A DNA stretch of 43,916 nucleotides from Bacteroidota bacterium. GTDB lineage: Bacteria; Bacteroidota; Bacteroidia; Chitinophagales; LD1. A program made the translations under genes and the position numbers. Positions 9,646 to 18,086 of the stretch are shown in pieces. Positions within the stretch are counted from its first letter, which is position 1, and each line of letters starts with the position of its first letter. The notes under the pieces were generated by a model. The model was not told where the DNA came from and made no database searches. It worked only from the letters and a program-made list of their open reading frames with translations. The stretch lies in contig JAOQAO010000007.1 of the NCBI GenBank assembly GCA_025963485.1, positions 1 through 43,916 of the forward strand, given 5' to 3'.

Positions 9646-10011
9646 CTACTGTGATATCAATTCCTTATTCCCTTTATTGTCATCTCGCAGTGTGCGTGCA
9701 ATGAAAAGATAATAGATGGCTACTGTGATCAACCCCAATATGAAGAACACCATCGCAACGGGGCGCATGTTATCATTGGCATAAAACTCCCCGGTCATCC
9801 AGGTCGCATTGGCACATATCCAGAGGGTGATAGCGATATTGTGAAAAAGGTCTGTGCGGTCGTGGCGCGTGATCCAGGTGATATGCAGTGCCACGAATAG
9901 CGTCGGCACGATCATGATCATACCAAGCGGCCTGAAGAGCATGCACCAGCAGGCATCCTTCACCAGCCAAAAGGCAACGTGCAGGTTCTCGTATTTGCGG
10001 AGGTCTTTCAT
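9646..10011 (-). CDS. Small integral membrane protein of unknown function
   Basis: A 121-residue protein with about three hydrophobic segments (roughly 28-46, 57-74 and 84-104), separated by short charged loops (TRHDRTD, NDNMRP), and a hydrophilic C-terminal tail (RTLRDDNKGNKE). I do not recognise a named family. The regular helix pattern and absence of signal-peptide cleavage features suggest an inner-membrane protein. It follows the queuosine-precursor transporter on the same strand with a 55-bp gap, so the two may be cotranscribed, but a functional link is not shown. Its 3' end lies just outside the GIY-YIG repeat element. Confidence 0.7.
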   Translation of the reverse strand: MKDLRKYENLHVAFWLVKDACWCMLFRPLGMIMIVPTLFVALHITWITRHDRTDLFHNIAITLWICANATWMTGEFYANDNMRPVAMVFFILGLITVAIYYLFIARTLRDDNKGNKELISQ

Positions 10012-10066
10012 TCAGATATGGGATTTCGTATTGCGGTAATAAGGATGTACAATTTACAATTTTTGG

Positions 10067-10855
10067 TTACGCAGGACCTCTGGCGGCTTCGTCTTTGAGC
10101 CTCTTGGCGAGGTCGTGGCCGAGGTAGCGCTCTATGGCTCCATGTATGAGATAGATCAGCGGCGTGAGTGCAAAGGCCATGACGAACTTGTAGATATAGT
10201 TGACCGTGCCGACAGCAAGCACGAGCCGGAGCGACCACTGCTGCGGGGTGCCGCGATAGGCAAAGTAAAATGCATACAGCAGTACGATATAACTGTCGAC
10301 AAACTGCGAGATAAAAGTCGAACCCGTACTGCGTAGCCAGATATACTTCTCCCCTGTTCTCTTCTTGACCCAGTGAAATATATACACGTCTGTGACCTGC
10401 CCGATGAGGAAAGCCAGGAGCGAACCAACAATAATATTATTGCCCTGGCCGAAGACGGCATCATAGGCATGTTCGAAGTTGAATGACGGGCCGTATTGCG
10501 ACTTGGATAGCCACCACTCGGCGGGCTGGACGCGTATGGCGAGATTGAGCATGACATAGGTATATGCGATCATCACCGCCGCGATGATGGAGAGGAAGCG
10601 TACACCCTTTGTACCGAAGTACTCATTGATAATATCCGTAAAAATGAAAACGAAAGGCCAGAGGATCACGCCACAAGTCAGGCTAAAGCCTTTGATCTCT
10701 TCACCGAAGAAATGGAAATTGAATTTAGAGATACCCAGCGTATCCTCGAGCGAGAATATCTTGACACCCATAAACTCCGCTACGATCGCATTGGTCAGGA
10801 AGAATGCGGCGAGGAAGATGAAGACCCGGTTTTGTTTTTCCTTGATAAACTGCAT
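10067..10855 (-). CDS. yhhQ: Queuosine precursor transporter (YhhQ/VUT family)
   Basis: A 262-residue multi-spanning inner-membrane protein of the vitamin-uptake-transporter-like YhhQ family, which imports queuine or preQ precursors for tRNA queuosine modification. Family features seen are the N-terminal hydrophobic helix (VFIFLAAFFLTNAIVAEFMGVKIF), the conserved FIFTDIINEYFGTKGVR segment, and FLIGQVTDVYIFHWVKKRTG followed by STFISQFVDSYIVLLYAF. The frame is open further upstream, but the start at 10855 (MQFIKEKQNR) removes a non-family leader and a stretch overlapping a terminator hairpin. A TACTTTTA box sits 5 nt upstream of this ATG. The small membrane gene at 9646-10011 follows. Confidence 0.88.
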   Translation of the reverse strand: MQFIKEKQNRVFIFLAAFFLTNAIVAEFMGVKIFSLEDTLGISKFNFHFFGEEIKGFSLTCGVILWPFVFIFTDIINEYFGTKGVRFLSIIAAVMIAYTYVMLNLAIRVQPAEWWLSKSQYGPSFNFEHAYDAVFGQGNNIIVGSLLAFLIGQVTDVYIFHWVKKRTGEKYIWLRSTGSTFISQFVDSYIVLLYAFYFAYRGTPQQWSLRLVLAVGTVNYIYKFVMAFALTPLIYLIHGAIERYLGHDLAKRLKDEAARGPA

Positions 10856-10919
10856 ATGGATAAAAGTAGGAAATAAGAAATCAAAAGCAAGATGAATGTC
10901 AGCACATCCTAAAATGAAA

Positions 10920-10944
10920 ATACCGGGCCTTTGGTGCCCGGTAT
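10920..10944 (-). terminator. Intrinsic terminator, minus strand
   Basis: A perfect 9-bp stem (ATACCGGGC / GCCCGGTAT) with a 7-nt loop is followed on the minus strand by TTTTCATTTTA. It would end transcripts coming from the T9SS gene at 11148-14234 and insulate the transporter gene starting at 10855. Confidence 0.7.
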
Positions 10945-11038
10945 CTTCTGTATGGTGATCTAAATAGGCGCTCCGATGGAGCCGCACTAGTTCAGTATTT
11001 CAACATATGAGGTTTAGGTGTTATTGCCTTTGCGTCTC

Positions 11039-11104
11039 TCCTCACCCCGCGTGATTTATCTACCGATAAAATCACGCTCCCCTCTCCATATTTATGGAGA
11101 GGGG
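11039..11104 (+). repeat. Double-hairpin repeat of the CCTCACCCC family
   Basis: TCCTCACCCC is followed by a hairpin GCGTGATTTATC-tacc-GATAAAATCACGC and then CTCC plus a 12-bp stem CCCCTCTCCATA/TATGGAGAGGGG. The CCTCACCCC lead and CCCCTCTCC stem are shared with the repeats inside leuS (15102, 16689, 17121). The mirror-image arrangement occurs at 40941-41001. The rest of the 10988-11147 gap holds no gene. Confidence 0.65.
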
Positions 11105-11147
11105 AATATTATAATGTGATATAGAGGTAACTGGACGTTATTTAGTA

Positions 11148-14100
11148 TTATCTCACAATAGTAAACCTCAGCGCGCACTTCACTGCATTGTTTACGTTGA
11201 ATACATATGAGCCAACAGGCAGTGAACTGAGATCGATGTCCTGCTTATCAGTATGCAGCACTCCTGTGGCTACTATCTGGCCTAGTGTATTTGATACCTG
11301 GTAGTTGTGTTCTGTCCCATCCAGCGAAGTGATCGTAAAGATACCCTTGCCAGGATTGGGATAGATGGCCAGCGGCTGTGCTGTAATATCAGCGATACCG
11401 ACGCCGGTGATCGAGATACTGTTAGAGATGCCTGTACAGCCTCCTGTGCCTGTGACCTGTATCGTATAGGCGCCATTTTGCGTCACCACGTACGTCTGGC
11501 TCGTTGCGCCCGGGATCAGCACATTGTCACGGTACCACTGGTATGATATCGCTGTGGTCTGGCTAGAGAGTACCAGGCCGTTTTGGGTGATGGTCACAGT
11601 TGGTACAGAGTTCACCGTGATGGCCTGGCTCGATGTGGCGGAGCATCCATAGGCGTTGGTCACAGTCATACTATATGTGCCCGTAGCCCTGACAGTGATA
11701 GACCTCGTGACAGCACTGTTATTCCAAATGAATGTATATCCCGCTGCGCTGTCTGCGATAGTCAGTATCGAGGAATCCCCTGCGCATATAGAACCTGAGT
11801 TATTGATAGAGATAAGGTTGCCGGGCAGCGTGCTCACGACTACAACTGTCGGTGCTGAGACCGCACTGTCACCCGCACTGTTGTATACAGTCACCCAGTA
11901 TGAGCCGGCAGTACCTGTAGTGAACGATGAAGTAGTAGTATGCGACGCATCAGACCAGCGGTATGTATATCCTGTAGCAGTATTGGCCTGCAGTGTAGTA
12001 GTGTGGCCCGAGCAGATCGTATCATGGCCTGCAGGGGTGATAGTGGCAGTCATACCACCGCTGCCGATAGTGACCGTGATCGTATTTGATATGCCTGTAC
12101 AGCCGGATGCATTGGTGACATGCAGGGTATAGGGCCCTGACTGTGCAGCAGTATAGCTCTGTGATGTGGCGCCACTAACAGGGCTACCATTGAAATACCA
12201 CTGGTATGAAGTGTACGCTGTCTGACCAGTGAGTGTATAGCCAGCTTGTGTGATAACCTCCGTCGGTGCTGCGGCAAAATTGACTGTGCGGCTACCGCTC
12301 GCTGTACAGCCCCATGCATTTGTGATAGTAACATTGTATGTACCTGATGTCCTGACGGTGAGCGAGCGCGTCAGCTGATTGCCGGACCAGTGGAAGGAAT
12401 ACCTGTATCCGCTATCTGCTGCAGAGAGTATCACTGAGTCTCCCGCGCACAGCGTGCCTGAGTTGCTGATATTGATCCCGTTGCCCGGTGCAGTACCGAC
12501 AGATACTACCACATAAGCTGACACTGCGCTATCCACACCGCTATATACTGTGACCCGGTATGAGCCTGCTGTGCCGGTAGTGAGAGAAGATGTAGTAGTA
12601 TGTGATACATCTGACCAGCGATAGGTATAGCCTGTCCCGAGATTGGCCTGCAGGGTCACAGTCTGCCCTTGGCAGATGCTGTCCGGCCCTGCTGGTGTCA
12701 CGGTGGCTGTCACCGGCCCGCCTATTGTGACCGTGAGCGAATTTGATACGCCACTGCAGCCTGATGCGTTTGTGACATGCAGTGTATAGGTACCGCTCTG
12801 CGTAGGAGTATAGCTGATAGAGGTAGCTCCGCTGATAGGGCCTCCGCTATTATACCATTGATATGATGTATATGCCGTCCCGCCGGTGAGTGTATTGCCG
12901 TTTTGTGTTATTGTTTCGGTCGGTAGTGCCGCAAAAGTGACCGTGCGGCTACCAATGATGTTGCAGCCAAATGCATTAGCGACAGTCACGCTATATGTAC
13001 CCGATGACCTGACGGTGATACGGCGTGTAGTTTGATTGCCAGACCAGTGATAGGTATAATGGTATCCGCTGTCTGCTGTGAGTACAACTGAGTCTCCCGG
13101 GCATAACGTACCGGTGTTGCTGAGAATGACAGTATTAGTTGGAGGCGTACCGACTACAACCACTACATAAGAAGATACTACGCTATCAGTACCGTTATAT
13201 ACAGTGACCCTGTATGAGCCTGCGTTACCTGTAGTCAGAGATGAGGTAGTAGTATGCGCTGCATTTGACCAACGGTAGGTGTACCCCGTACCGGTATTGG
13301 CTTGAAGCGTGACGGTTTGTCCCTGGCAGATACTGTCTGGTCCCGCAGGTGTGACCGTAGCTGTGAGAGGCGCACAAACATCCAGGCTGAAGTTGTAACC
13401 GAGGCCCGCCAGCGTCGTATCAAAACTGCCACCTCCAAAACCAGGATAGCTGGCCCATACACGGACATTGAAAGTAAGCGGATAGGTGCCTACTGCAGCA
13501 GATGTAGTACCAGAGTACCACAAGCAGCCGTTGCCGCCGCCGAGGATCACACCTGAGGCTGGATTGCCGGTGACCGCTATACCTGATGGCATACCGGCGA
13601 CGCTGAGGAGTTTCACTGAGTCGATATTTAATTGGAGGGATTGATATTGGGCAGTCGCAGGGATGTGTACATTATCCTGCTGGCCGTAAACATGATTTTG
13701 TGTAATGCAAGGCAGCGATGCCGGCGTAAAGCCGTTAGTGGTATTGCTGGTATTGATCGTACAGGCAGTCGGAGTGCCGGCGCAGACATCGAGGTTGAGA
13801 GGGTAGCCCAGTCCTGCCATAGTCGTGTCAAAATCGTAATAACCTGTAAATCCGCTATAGATCCATACATGGACCCGGCATGTAAGTGGATAGCTGCCCA
13901 CGGCAGCATTGGTCGTGCCCGAGATCCAGGCGCAGCCATTGTTTCCCCCGCGTATCACTCCTGATGTGGGATTGCTGGCGTAGGTGATGCCAGCTGGCAT
14001 ACCCGTGACGCTGAGCATCTTTACGGAATCTACAGTAACAGTGAAGCCGGGTGCATTGGTCGTAGCCGGTACATGCACCTGCGAAACCTGGCCGTAAGAT

Positions 14101-14234
14101 ACGCCTTGGGTAATACAAGGCAAGGATGCTGGCGTGAAGCCATCAGTGGTATTGCCGGTATTGATCGTACACTGTGCGAAAGCAGCCTGAGACATCAATG
14201 CCAGGCTCACAAGAAGGGTAAGGATTTTCTTCAT
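11148..14234 (-). CDS. T9SS type A secreted protein with Ig-like repeats
   Basis: A 1028-residue exported protein. The start at 14234 gives a clean signal peptide (MKKILTLLVSLALMSQAAFAQ); the longer open frame upstream reads through an intergenic repeat and is not family-like. Next come two tandem copies of a ~120-residue Cys-containing domain (CTINTGNTTDGFTPASLPCITQ...), then three ~218-220-residue units of Ig-like repeats (AGPDSICQGQTVTLQAN..., SGTYSVTVANAFGC..., YQWYNSGGPISGATS). The C-terminus is a Por_Secre_tail T9SS type A signal (LAIYPNPGKGIFTI...SLPVGSYVFNV...). The unit spacing in DNA is 654 and 660 bp. It is likely a cell-surface or secreted structural protein or adhesin; no enzyme domain is seen. 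Confidence 0.92.
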   Translation of the reverse strand: MKKILTLLVSLALMSQAAFAQCTINTGNTTDGFTPASLPCITQGVSYGQVSQVHVPATTNAPGFTVTVDSVKMLSVTGMPAGITYASNPTSGVIRGGNNGCAWISGTTNAAVGSYPLTCRVHVWIYSGFTGYYDFDTTMAGLGYPLNLDVCAGTPTACTINTSNTTNGFTPASLPCITQNHVYGQQDNVHIPATAQYQSLQLNIDSVKLLSVAGMPSGIAVTGNPASGVILGGGNGCLWYSGTTSAAVGTYPLTFNVRVWASYPGFGGGSFDTTLAGLGYNFSLDVCAPLTATVTPAGPDSICQGQTVTLQANTGTGYTYRWSNAAHTTTSSLTTGNAGSYRVTVYNGTDSVVSSYVVVVVGTPPTNTVILSNTGTLCPGDSVVLTADSGYHYTYHWSGNQTTRRITVRSSGTYSVTVANAFGCNIIGSRTVTFAALPTETITQNGNTLTGGTAYTSYQWYNSGGPISGATSISYTPTQSGTYTLHVTNASGCSGVSNSLTVTIGGPVTATVTPAGPDSICQGQTVTLQANLGTGYTYRWSDVSHTTTSSLTTGTAGSYRVTVYSGVDSAVSAYVVVSVGTAPGNGINISNSGTLCAGDSVILSAADSGYRYSFHWSGNQLTRSLTVRTSGTYNVTITNAWGCTASGSRTVNFAAAPTEVITQAGYTLTGQTAYTSYQWYFNGSPVSGATSQSYTAAQSGPYTLHVTNASGCTGISNTITVTIGSGGMTATITPAGHDTICSGHTTTLQANTATGYTYRWSDASHTTTSSFTTGTAGSYWVTVYNSAGDSAVSAPTVVVVSTLPGNLISINNSGSICAGDSSILTIADSAAGYTFIWNNSAVTRSITVRATGTYSMTVTNAYGCSATSSQAITVNSVPTVTITQNGLVLSSQTTAISYQWYRDNVLIPGATSQTYVVTQNGAYTIQVTGTGGCTGISNSISITGVGIADITAQPLAIYPNPGKGIFTITSLDGTEHNYQVSNTLGQIVATGVLHTDKQDIDLSSLPVGSYVFNVNNAVKCALRFTIVR

Positions 14235-14372
14235 TAAAATAGGTGTTAGGGGTTTTAGGATATTAAAAACACGGCGAAAGTAAGCAATATCATTTGATAT
14301 AGATAGTAAAATATTGCGCAAAAATCGGAGCTGTGGCGGGATGGTAATCGGTGCTGCTGCCCTTCTTCGTGG

Positions 14373-14565
14373 CGTAGGGCGATGGCCCCGCGCTATGGGC
14401 GTGTCGCCCTTGCAGGCAATCAATAAATAGTCTTTTTATGCTTCTGCCGCCGCGTAGGGCGATGCCCCACGCTATGGGCGTGCCGCCAACAGCCAATCAA
14501 TGCATAGTCTATTTGCGCTCCTGCCGCCGCGTAGGGCGATGCCCCACGCTATGGGCGTGTCGCCC
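14373..14565 (+). repeat. Three tandem palindromic repeats (77-80 bp period)
   Basis: Copies of CGTAGGGCGATGCCCCACGC...TATGGGCGTG[T/C]CGCC start at 14373, 14453 and 14530. They are separated by related spacers containing CAATCAAT...ATAGTCT. Each core can fold two ways: AGGGCGA with TCGCCCT plus CACGC with GCGTG, or GCCC with GGGC. They fill most of the 385-bp gap between the T9SS gene start (14234) and the leuS stop (14620). No gene is seen there. Confidence 0.8.
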
Positions 14566-14589
14566 TCACAGGGCTTTAACAGCCAATAA

Positions 14590-14617
14590 ATACATATTTT
14601 GGCGCAAAATATTGTAT
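14590..14617 (-). terminator. AT-rich hairpin just after the leuS stop
   Basis: ATATTTTG-gcg-CAAAATAT is an 8-bp stem extended by ATAC/GTAT past one bulged base. It lies 2 nt beyond the leuS stop codon on the minus strand. The following sequence is only moderately T-rich (TTTATTGG), so terminator function is likely but not certain. Confidence 0.45.
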
Positions 14618-14619
14618 GT

Positions 14620-17600
14620 CTACATTACTACGTTTATGATTCGTCCTTTGACAAAAATGAACTTCTTGGGCTCCGTGCCATTGAGCCATTTCTGTACTGT
14701 CTCGTCTGCGACTACTGCGGCTTTGATATCCGCCTCAGCCATGTCTAATGCAAACGGAATATTCGCGCGTACCTTGCCATTGATAGATATCGGATAGGTG
14801 AATGCGCTCTCGACGAGATATTTCTCCTCTACTGTGGGGAATATCGCCTGATGTATGCTGCCGCTATTGCCCAATGCCTGCCACAACTCCTCGGTAAGGA
14901 ATGGCGCAAATGGTGCCAGAGCTATCAGCAGCGGTTCGAGGATCGCACGCTTGGTACATTTGAGATCGTTGAGCTCATTTAGGCATATCATGAACTGGCT
15001 GATACAGGTATTGAACTGCAGGCGCTCGATATCTTCTGATATTTTCTTGAGGGTTTTGTGGAGGACCTTATTCTCGGCGTCTGTCGCGGCATCTAATACA
15101 GTCCTCACCCCCGGCCCCTCTCCCAAGGAGAGGGGAGGAACAGCCGGTGCGCCGGTGACGCGCCAGTTGCCTTTATCATCATAGAAAAGCCTCCAGAAGC
15201 GGCGGATAAATTTACCTACGCCATCTATCCCCTTATCATCCCAAGGCTTCGACTGCTCCAGTGGCCCGAGGAACATCTCAAACATGCGGAAGCAATCCGC
15301 GCCATATTTTTCAATGACATCATCGGGGTTGACGACGTTGTATTTGGACTTGGACATTTTTTCGACGGCGGAGTCACAAATGAAAGTACCGTCTTCTTCA
15401 AACACAAAAATAGCATCGCTATATTCGGAGCGCCAATTTCTAAATTTGTCAATGTCTAATACTTCATTCCCTGCAAATCGGATATCAACATGAATCGGGG
15501 TTGCGCTCATTCCATAATGAATATCCACTTCAGAGATTGATGTTCCAATTGTATCGTTAAGCACGTTTGCTATTTTAATAAAGGCGCTTACATTTTTATT
15601 ATCAAGTGACTTTTGAATACCACTTGATAAAAAGACAGGTTTTATTGTTGTCAATATTCCGTCATTATATAAATTCAAACGATAAGCAAACTTACTCACC
15701 CCCTGTATCATTCCCTGATTCACCAATTTCTTGAATGGCTCATCAGTCGGTACATAGCCTAGATCATAGAGGAACTTATGCCACATGCGCGAATAGAGCA
15801 AGTGACCCACCGCATGCTCCGTACCTCCTATATAGAGGTCGACACTCTGCCAGTAATCGATCTTTTCTTTTGATGCAAAGGCAAGGTCATTATTCGGATC
15901 CATATAGCGGAGGAAGTACCAGCTCGATGCCGCATAGCCGGGCATGGTATCTGTTTCGCGGGTTCCCAGTGGATGATTGATCCAGTCCGTACTACTCGCC
16001 AGTGGTGAGCGGCCGTCGCCGGATGGTTTGTAACTGGTCACACTTGGGAGTGTGACCGGCAGTTCGCTCACGGGTAGTGGATATACCACATCGCCTTTAT
16101 ATACTATGGGGAACGGTTCGCCCCAATAGCGCTGACGGCTATAGCCCGCGTCGCGCTGGCGATAGTTGACCTTGCGCTTACCGAGGCCTTCTGTTTCTAT
16201 TTTGTCGAGGATAGCCTTGATTGCATCTTTCACCTCCATGCCATTGAGGAAATCGCTGTTGATCATCTTGCCGACCTTGTCGCCTACATCCGCACCGGGA
16301 TACATAGACTTGTCTATCACTTCTATGACAGGCAGGCCAAACTTCTCCGCGAATTTTTTATCCCGCTCATCATCTGCAGGCACCGCCATGATCGCACCCG
16401 TGCCATATCCCGCGAGTACATACTCCGCCAGATACACCGGTATCGGTTTATTAGTGAAAGGATTGATCGCATAGCTGCCGGTGAAAGCACCAGTGACTTT
16501 CTTCTCCTGCTGACGCTCGATGTCTGAGCGGCTTTTGACATATGCTATGTAGTCGGTTACTTCTTTTTGTTGGTCAGGTGTGGTGAGGGAAGAAACTAAT
16601 TCATGTTCGGGGGCGATGACCATGAAGGTGGCGCCGTATATAGTATCTGGTCTCGTCGTAAACACGGTGAGCGTCGAAACAGCCTTTGAGTCCTCACCCC
16701 CGGCCCCTCTCCGAAGGAGAGGGGAGGCTATCCGCTCTCCGAGCTCAGTCGCTTTAGTTTTGATCTTTGACAGAACGGTTTTGAGGTCTTTCAGTATCTC
16801 ATCATTCGTGAAACGCACAACGGTGAAGCCTTGTTCCTCCAAAATCGTGGTCCTCAATTCGTCCTGCTCTTTCGTAAGCTCATGGATCGCTCCATCAGCT
16901 TCGACAACAAGTCCCTTCGCAAGGCAAACAAAATCGACAATATACTTATCTATCAAATGCTGACGCCTGAATTTGAAACCTAGTTGCTCATTGCGAAGAC
17001 CATCCCACAACTTGTTTTCAGCCTTAGTGGGAACGCGACGATTCTCTTTAGCAAACTGAAGATTCTGCGCACTGACTTCGGCATCTCCAGTCATAAATCT
17101 TGCAGGACCATCAGAATCTCCTCCCTTCTCCTTCGGAGAAGGGTCGGGGTTGAGGACTGTATTATCGGCGATCTCAAACTCCACCAGCGCCCCCTCACTC
17201 CTACCGATCCAATTCCGCTGCATGTCCTTCATCGCATCGCTCCAGTCTATGGTGTCGAGACCGCGAAGCAATCGATCAGAGTACTCCGTGATCCTGAGGA
17301 ACCACTGCCTCATCTTGCGGCGCTCTACGGGATAGCCGCCGCGTTCTGATTTGCCGTCTTTCACCTCATCATTGGCGAGGACGGTGCCGAGGGCTTCGCA
17401 CCAGTTGACCTCGCTGTAGCTCTGATAGGCGAGGCGGTAGTTCATGAGGATGCTTTGTTTTTCTCCTTCGGAAAAAGCAGCCCACTGCTGTGCCGTGAAT
17501 GCATCGTGATCCTCTTTGTCATATTGAGCGAAGTGGTCCGTGCCTTCTTTCGCGAAGCGATCTATGAGCGTGGAGATGTTCTCTGCTTTATCGTTGGCTC

Positions 17601-18045
17601 TGTTGTACCAGCTATCAAAAAGCTGTAGGAAGATCCATTGCGTCCATTTATAGTATGATGGATCGCAGGTCTTCACCTCCCGGCTCCAGTCGAAGCTGAA
17701 ACCGATCTTGCCGAGTTGCTCTTTATAGGTAGCGATCGCTTTGTCGGTTGTCACTTGCGGAGGTGTGCCTGTCTCTATTGCGTACTGCTCTGCAGGCAGG
17801 CCGAATGCATCAAAGCCCATCGGGTGGAGGACGTTGAAGCCTTTGAGCCTTTTGTAGCGCGCATATATGTCTGAAGCGACATAACCGAGCGGATGCCCGA
17901 CATGCAGCCCCGCACCGCTCGGATACGGGAACATATCCAACACATAATACTTCGGGCGTGTAGGGTCTTCGGTGACCTTGTACACACCGCTGTCAGTCCA
18001 TTGCTTACGCCACTTGTCTTCTACTTTCTTAAACTCGAAATCCAT
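14620..18045 (-). CDS. leuS: Leucyl-tRNA synthetase carrying an in-frame DUF559 nuclease cassette and a second in-frame repeat
   Basis: This class I aminoacyl-tRNA synthetase charges tRNA-Leu in the cytoplasm. Seen are the HIGH-type motif HVGH (48-51) with SDIYARYKRLKGFNVLHP, the CP1 editing-domain entry TVFTTRPDTIYG (460-471), VPADDERD in the editing domain, and KMSKS near residue 897. The length is 1141 residues, against roughly 920-960 expected. The excess is mainly residues ~296-452. These begin and end in translated inverted repeats (NPDPSPKEKGG and SPLLRRGAGGE) and contain a DUF559 endonuclease-like domain. A further ~20 residues (970-982 region, PPLSLGEGPGVRTV) come from a solo copy of the same repeat. 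The cassette sits at the junction between the catalytic core and the CP1 editing domain, so both may still fold. The frame is unbroken throughout. Confidence 0.95.
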   Translation of the reverse strand: MDFEFKKVEDKWRKQWTDSGVYKVTEDPTRPKYYVLDMFPYPSGAGLHVGHPLGYVASDIYARYKRLKGFNVLHPMGFDAFGLPAEQYAIETGTPPQVTTDKAIATYKEQLGKIGFSFDWSREVKTCDPSYYKWTQWIFLQLFDSWYNRANDKAENISTLIDRFAKEGTDHFAQYDKEDHDAFTAQQWAAFSEGEKQSILMNYRLAYQSYSEVNWCEALGTVLANDEVKDGKSERGGYPVERRKMRQWFLRITEYSDRLLRGLDTIDWSDAMKDMQRNWIGRSEGALVEFEIADNTVLNPDPSPKEKGGDSDGPARFMTGDAEVSAQNLQFAKENRRVPTKAENKLWDGLRNEQLGFKFRRQHLIDKYIVDFVCLAKGLVVEADGAIHELTKEQDELRTTILEEQGFTVVRFTNDEILKDLKTVLSKIKTKATELGERIASPLLRRGAGGEDSKAVSTLTVFTTRPDTIYGATFMVIAPEHELVSSLTTPDQQKEVTDYIAYVKSRSDIERQQEKKVTGAFTGSYAINPFTNKPIPVYLAEYVLAGYGTGAIMAVPADDERDKKFAEKFGLPVIEVIDKSMYPGADVGDKVGKMINSDFLNGMEVKDAIKAILDKIETEGLGKRKVNYRQRDAGYSRQRYWGEPFPIVYKGDVVYPLPVSELPVTLPSVTSYKPSGDGRSPLASSTDWINHPLGTRETDTMPGYAASSWYFLRYMDPNNDLAFASKEKIDYWQSVDLYIGGTEHAVGHLLYSRMWHKFLYDLGYVPTDEPFKKLVNQGMIQGVSKFAYRLNLYNDGILTTIKPVFLSSGIQKSLDNKNVSAFIKIANVLNDTIGTSISEVDIHYGMSATPIHVDIRFAGNEVLDIDKFRNWRSEYSDAIFVFEEDGTFICDSAVEKMSKSKYNVVNPDDVIEKYGADCFRMFEMFLGPLEQSKPWDDKGIDGVGKFIRRFWRLFYDDKGNWRVTGAPAVPPLSLGEGPGVRTVLDAATDAENKVLHKTLKKISEDIERLQFNTCISQFMICLNELNDLKCTKRAILEPLLIALAPFAPFLTEELWQALGNSGSIHQAIFPTVEEKYLVESAFTYPISINGKVRANIPFALDMAEADIKAAVVADETVQKWLNGTEPKKFIFVKGRIINVVM
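15102..15137 (+). repeat. Solo 36-bp palindromic repeat inside leuS
   Basis: Differs at one base from 16691-16726 (CAA instead of GAA in the loop of the CCCCTCTCC/GGAGAGGGG stem). On the coding strand it is translated as PPLSLGEGPGVRT, between the KMSKS region and the anticodon-binding domain, without breaking the frame. Confidence 0.85.
16689..16726 (+). repeat. Inverted repeat of the DUF559 cassette, left copy
   Basis: AGTCCTCACCCC, then CCCCTCTCC-GAA-GGAGAGGGG, then AG. Its reverse complement matches 17121-17158 with a few substitutions. It is also nearly identical to the solo repeat at 15102. It is translated within leuS as SPLLRRGAGGED. Confidence 0.88.
17121..17158 (-). repeat. Inverted repeat of the DUF559 cassette, right copy
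   Basis: CTCCCTTCTCC-TTC-GGAGAAGGG...TGAGGACT. It aligns to the reverse complement of 16689-16726 with four substitutions and keeps the internal palindrome. It is translated as VLNPDPSPKEKGG within leuS. Confidence 0.85.
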
Positions 18046-18086
18046 TTATCCTTTGTCGTTTTTAGTCATTATTTTATCCTTTCCAA

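Larger units (their letters stand above)
16689..17158 (-). mobile_element. DUF559 endonuclease cassette bounded by imperfect 38-bp inverted repeats, inserted in leuS
   Basis: The terminal repeats enclose a complete DUF559-type (Vsr-like, PD-(D/E)xK-related) nuclease domain, translated in frame with leuS at residues ~324-428. Family hallmarks are RRVPTKAENKLWDGLRNEQLGF, KFRRQ, YIVDFVC (Asp371), VVEADGAIH (Glu382, Asp384) and VVRFTNDEIL. An internal ATG (Met318, FMTGDAEVSAQ) could allow separate translation of the nuclease. There are no intein splicing blocks, so the product is probably a LeuRS-nuclease fusion. The terminal repeats belong to the same family as solo copies elsewhere in the window. 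Exact insertion boundaries need an empty-site relative. Confidence 0.75.

Noticed and set aside
16689-17158. Intein or intron in leuS
   Set aside because: No intein splicing blocks (N-terminal Cys/Ser, C-terminal His-Asn) flank the nuclease, and the frame is continuous, so neither protein nor RNA splicing is indicated.
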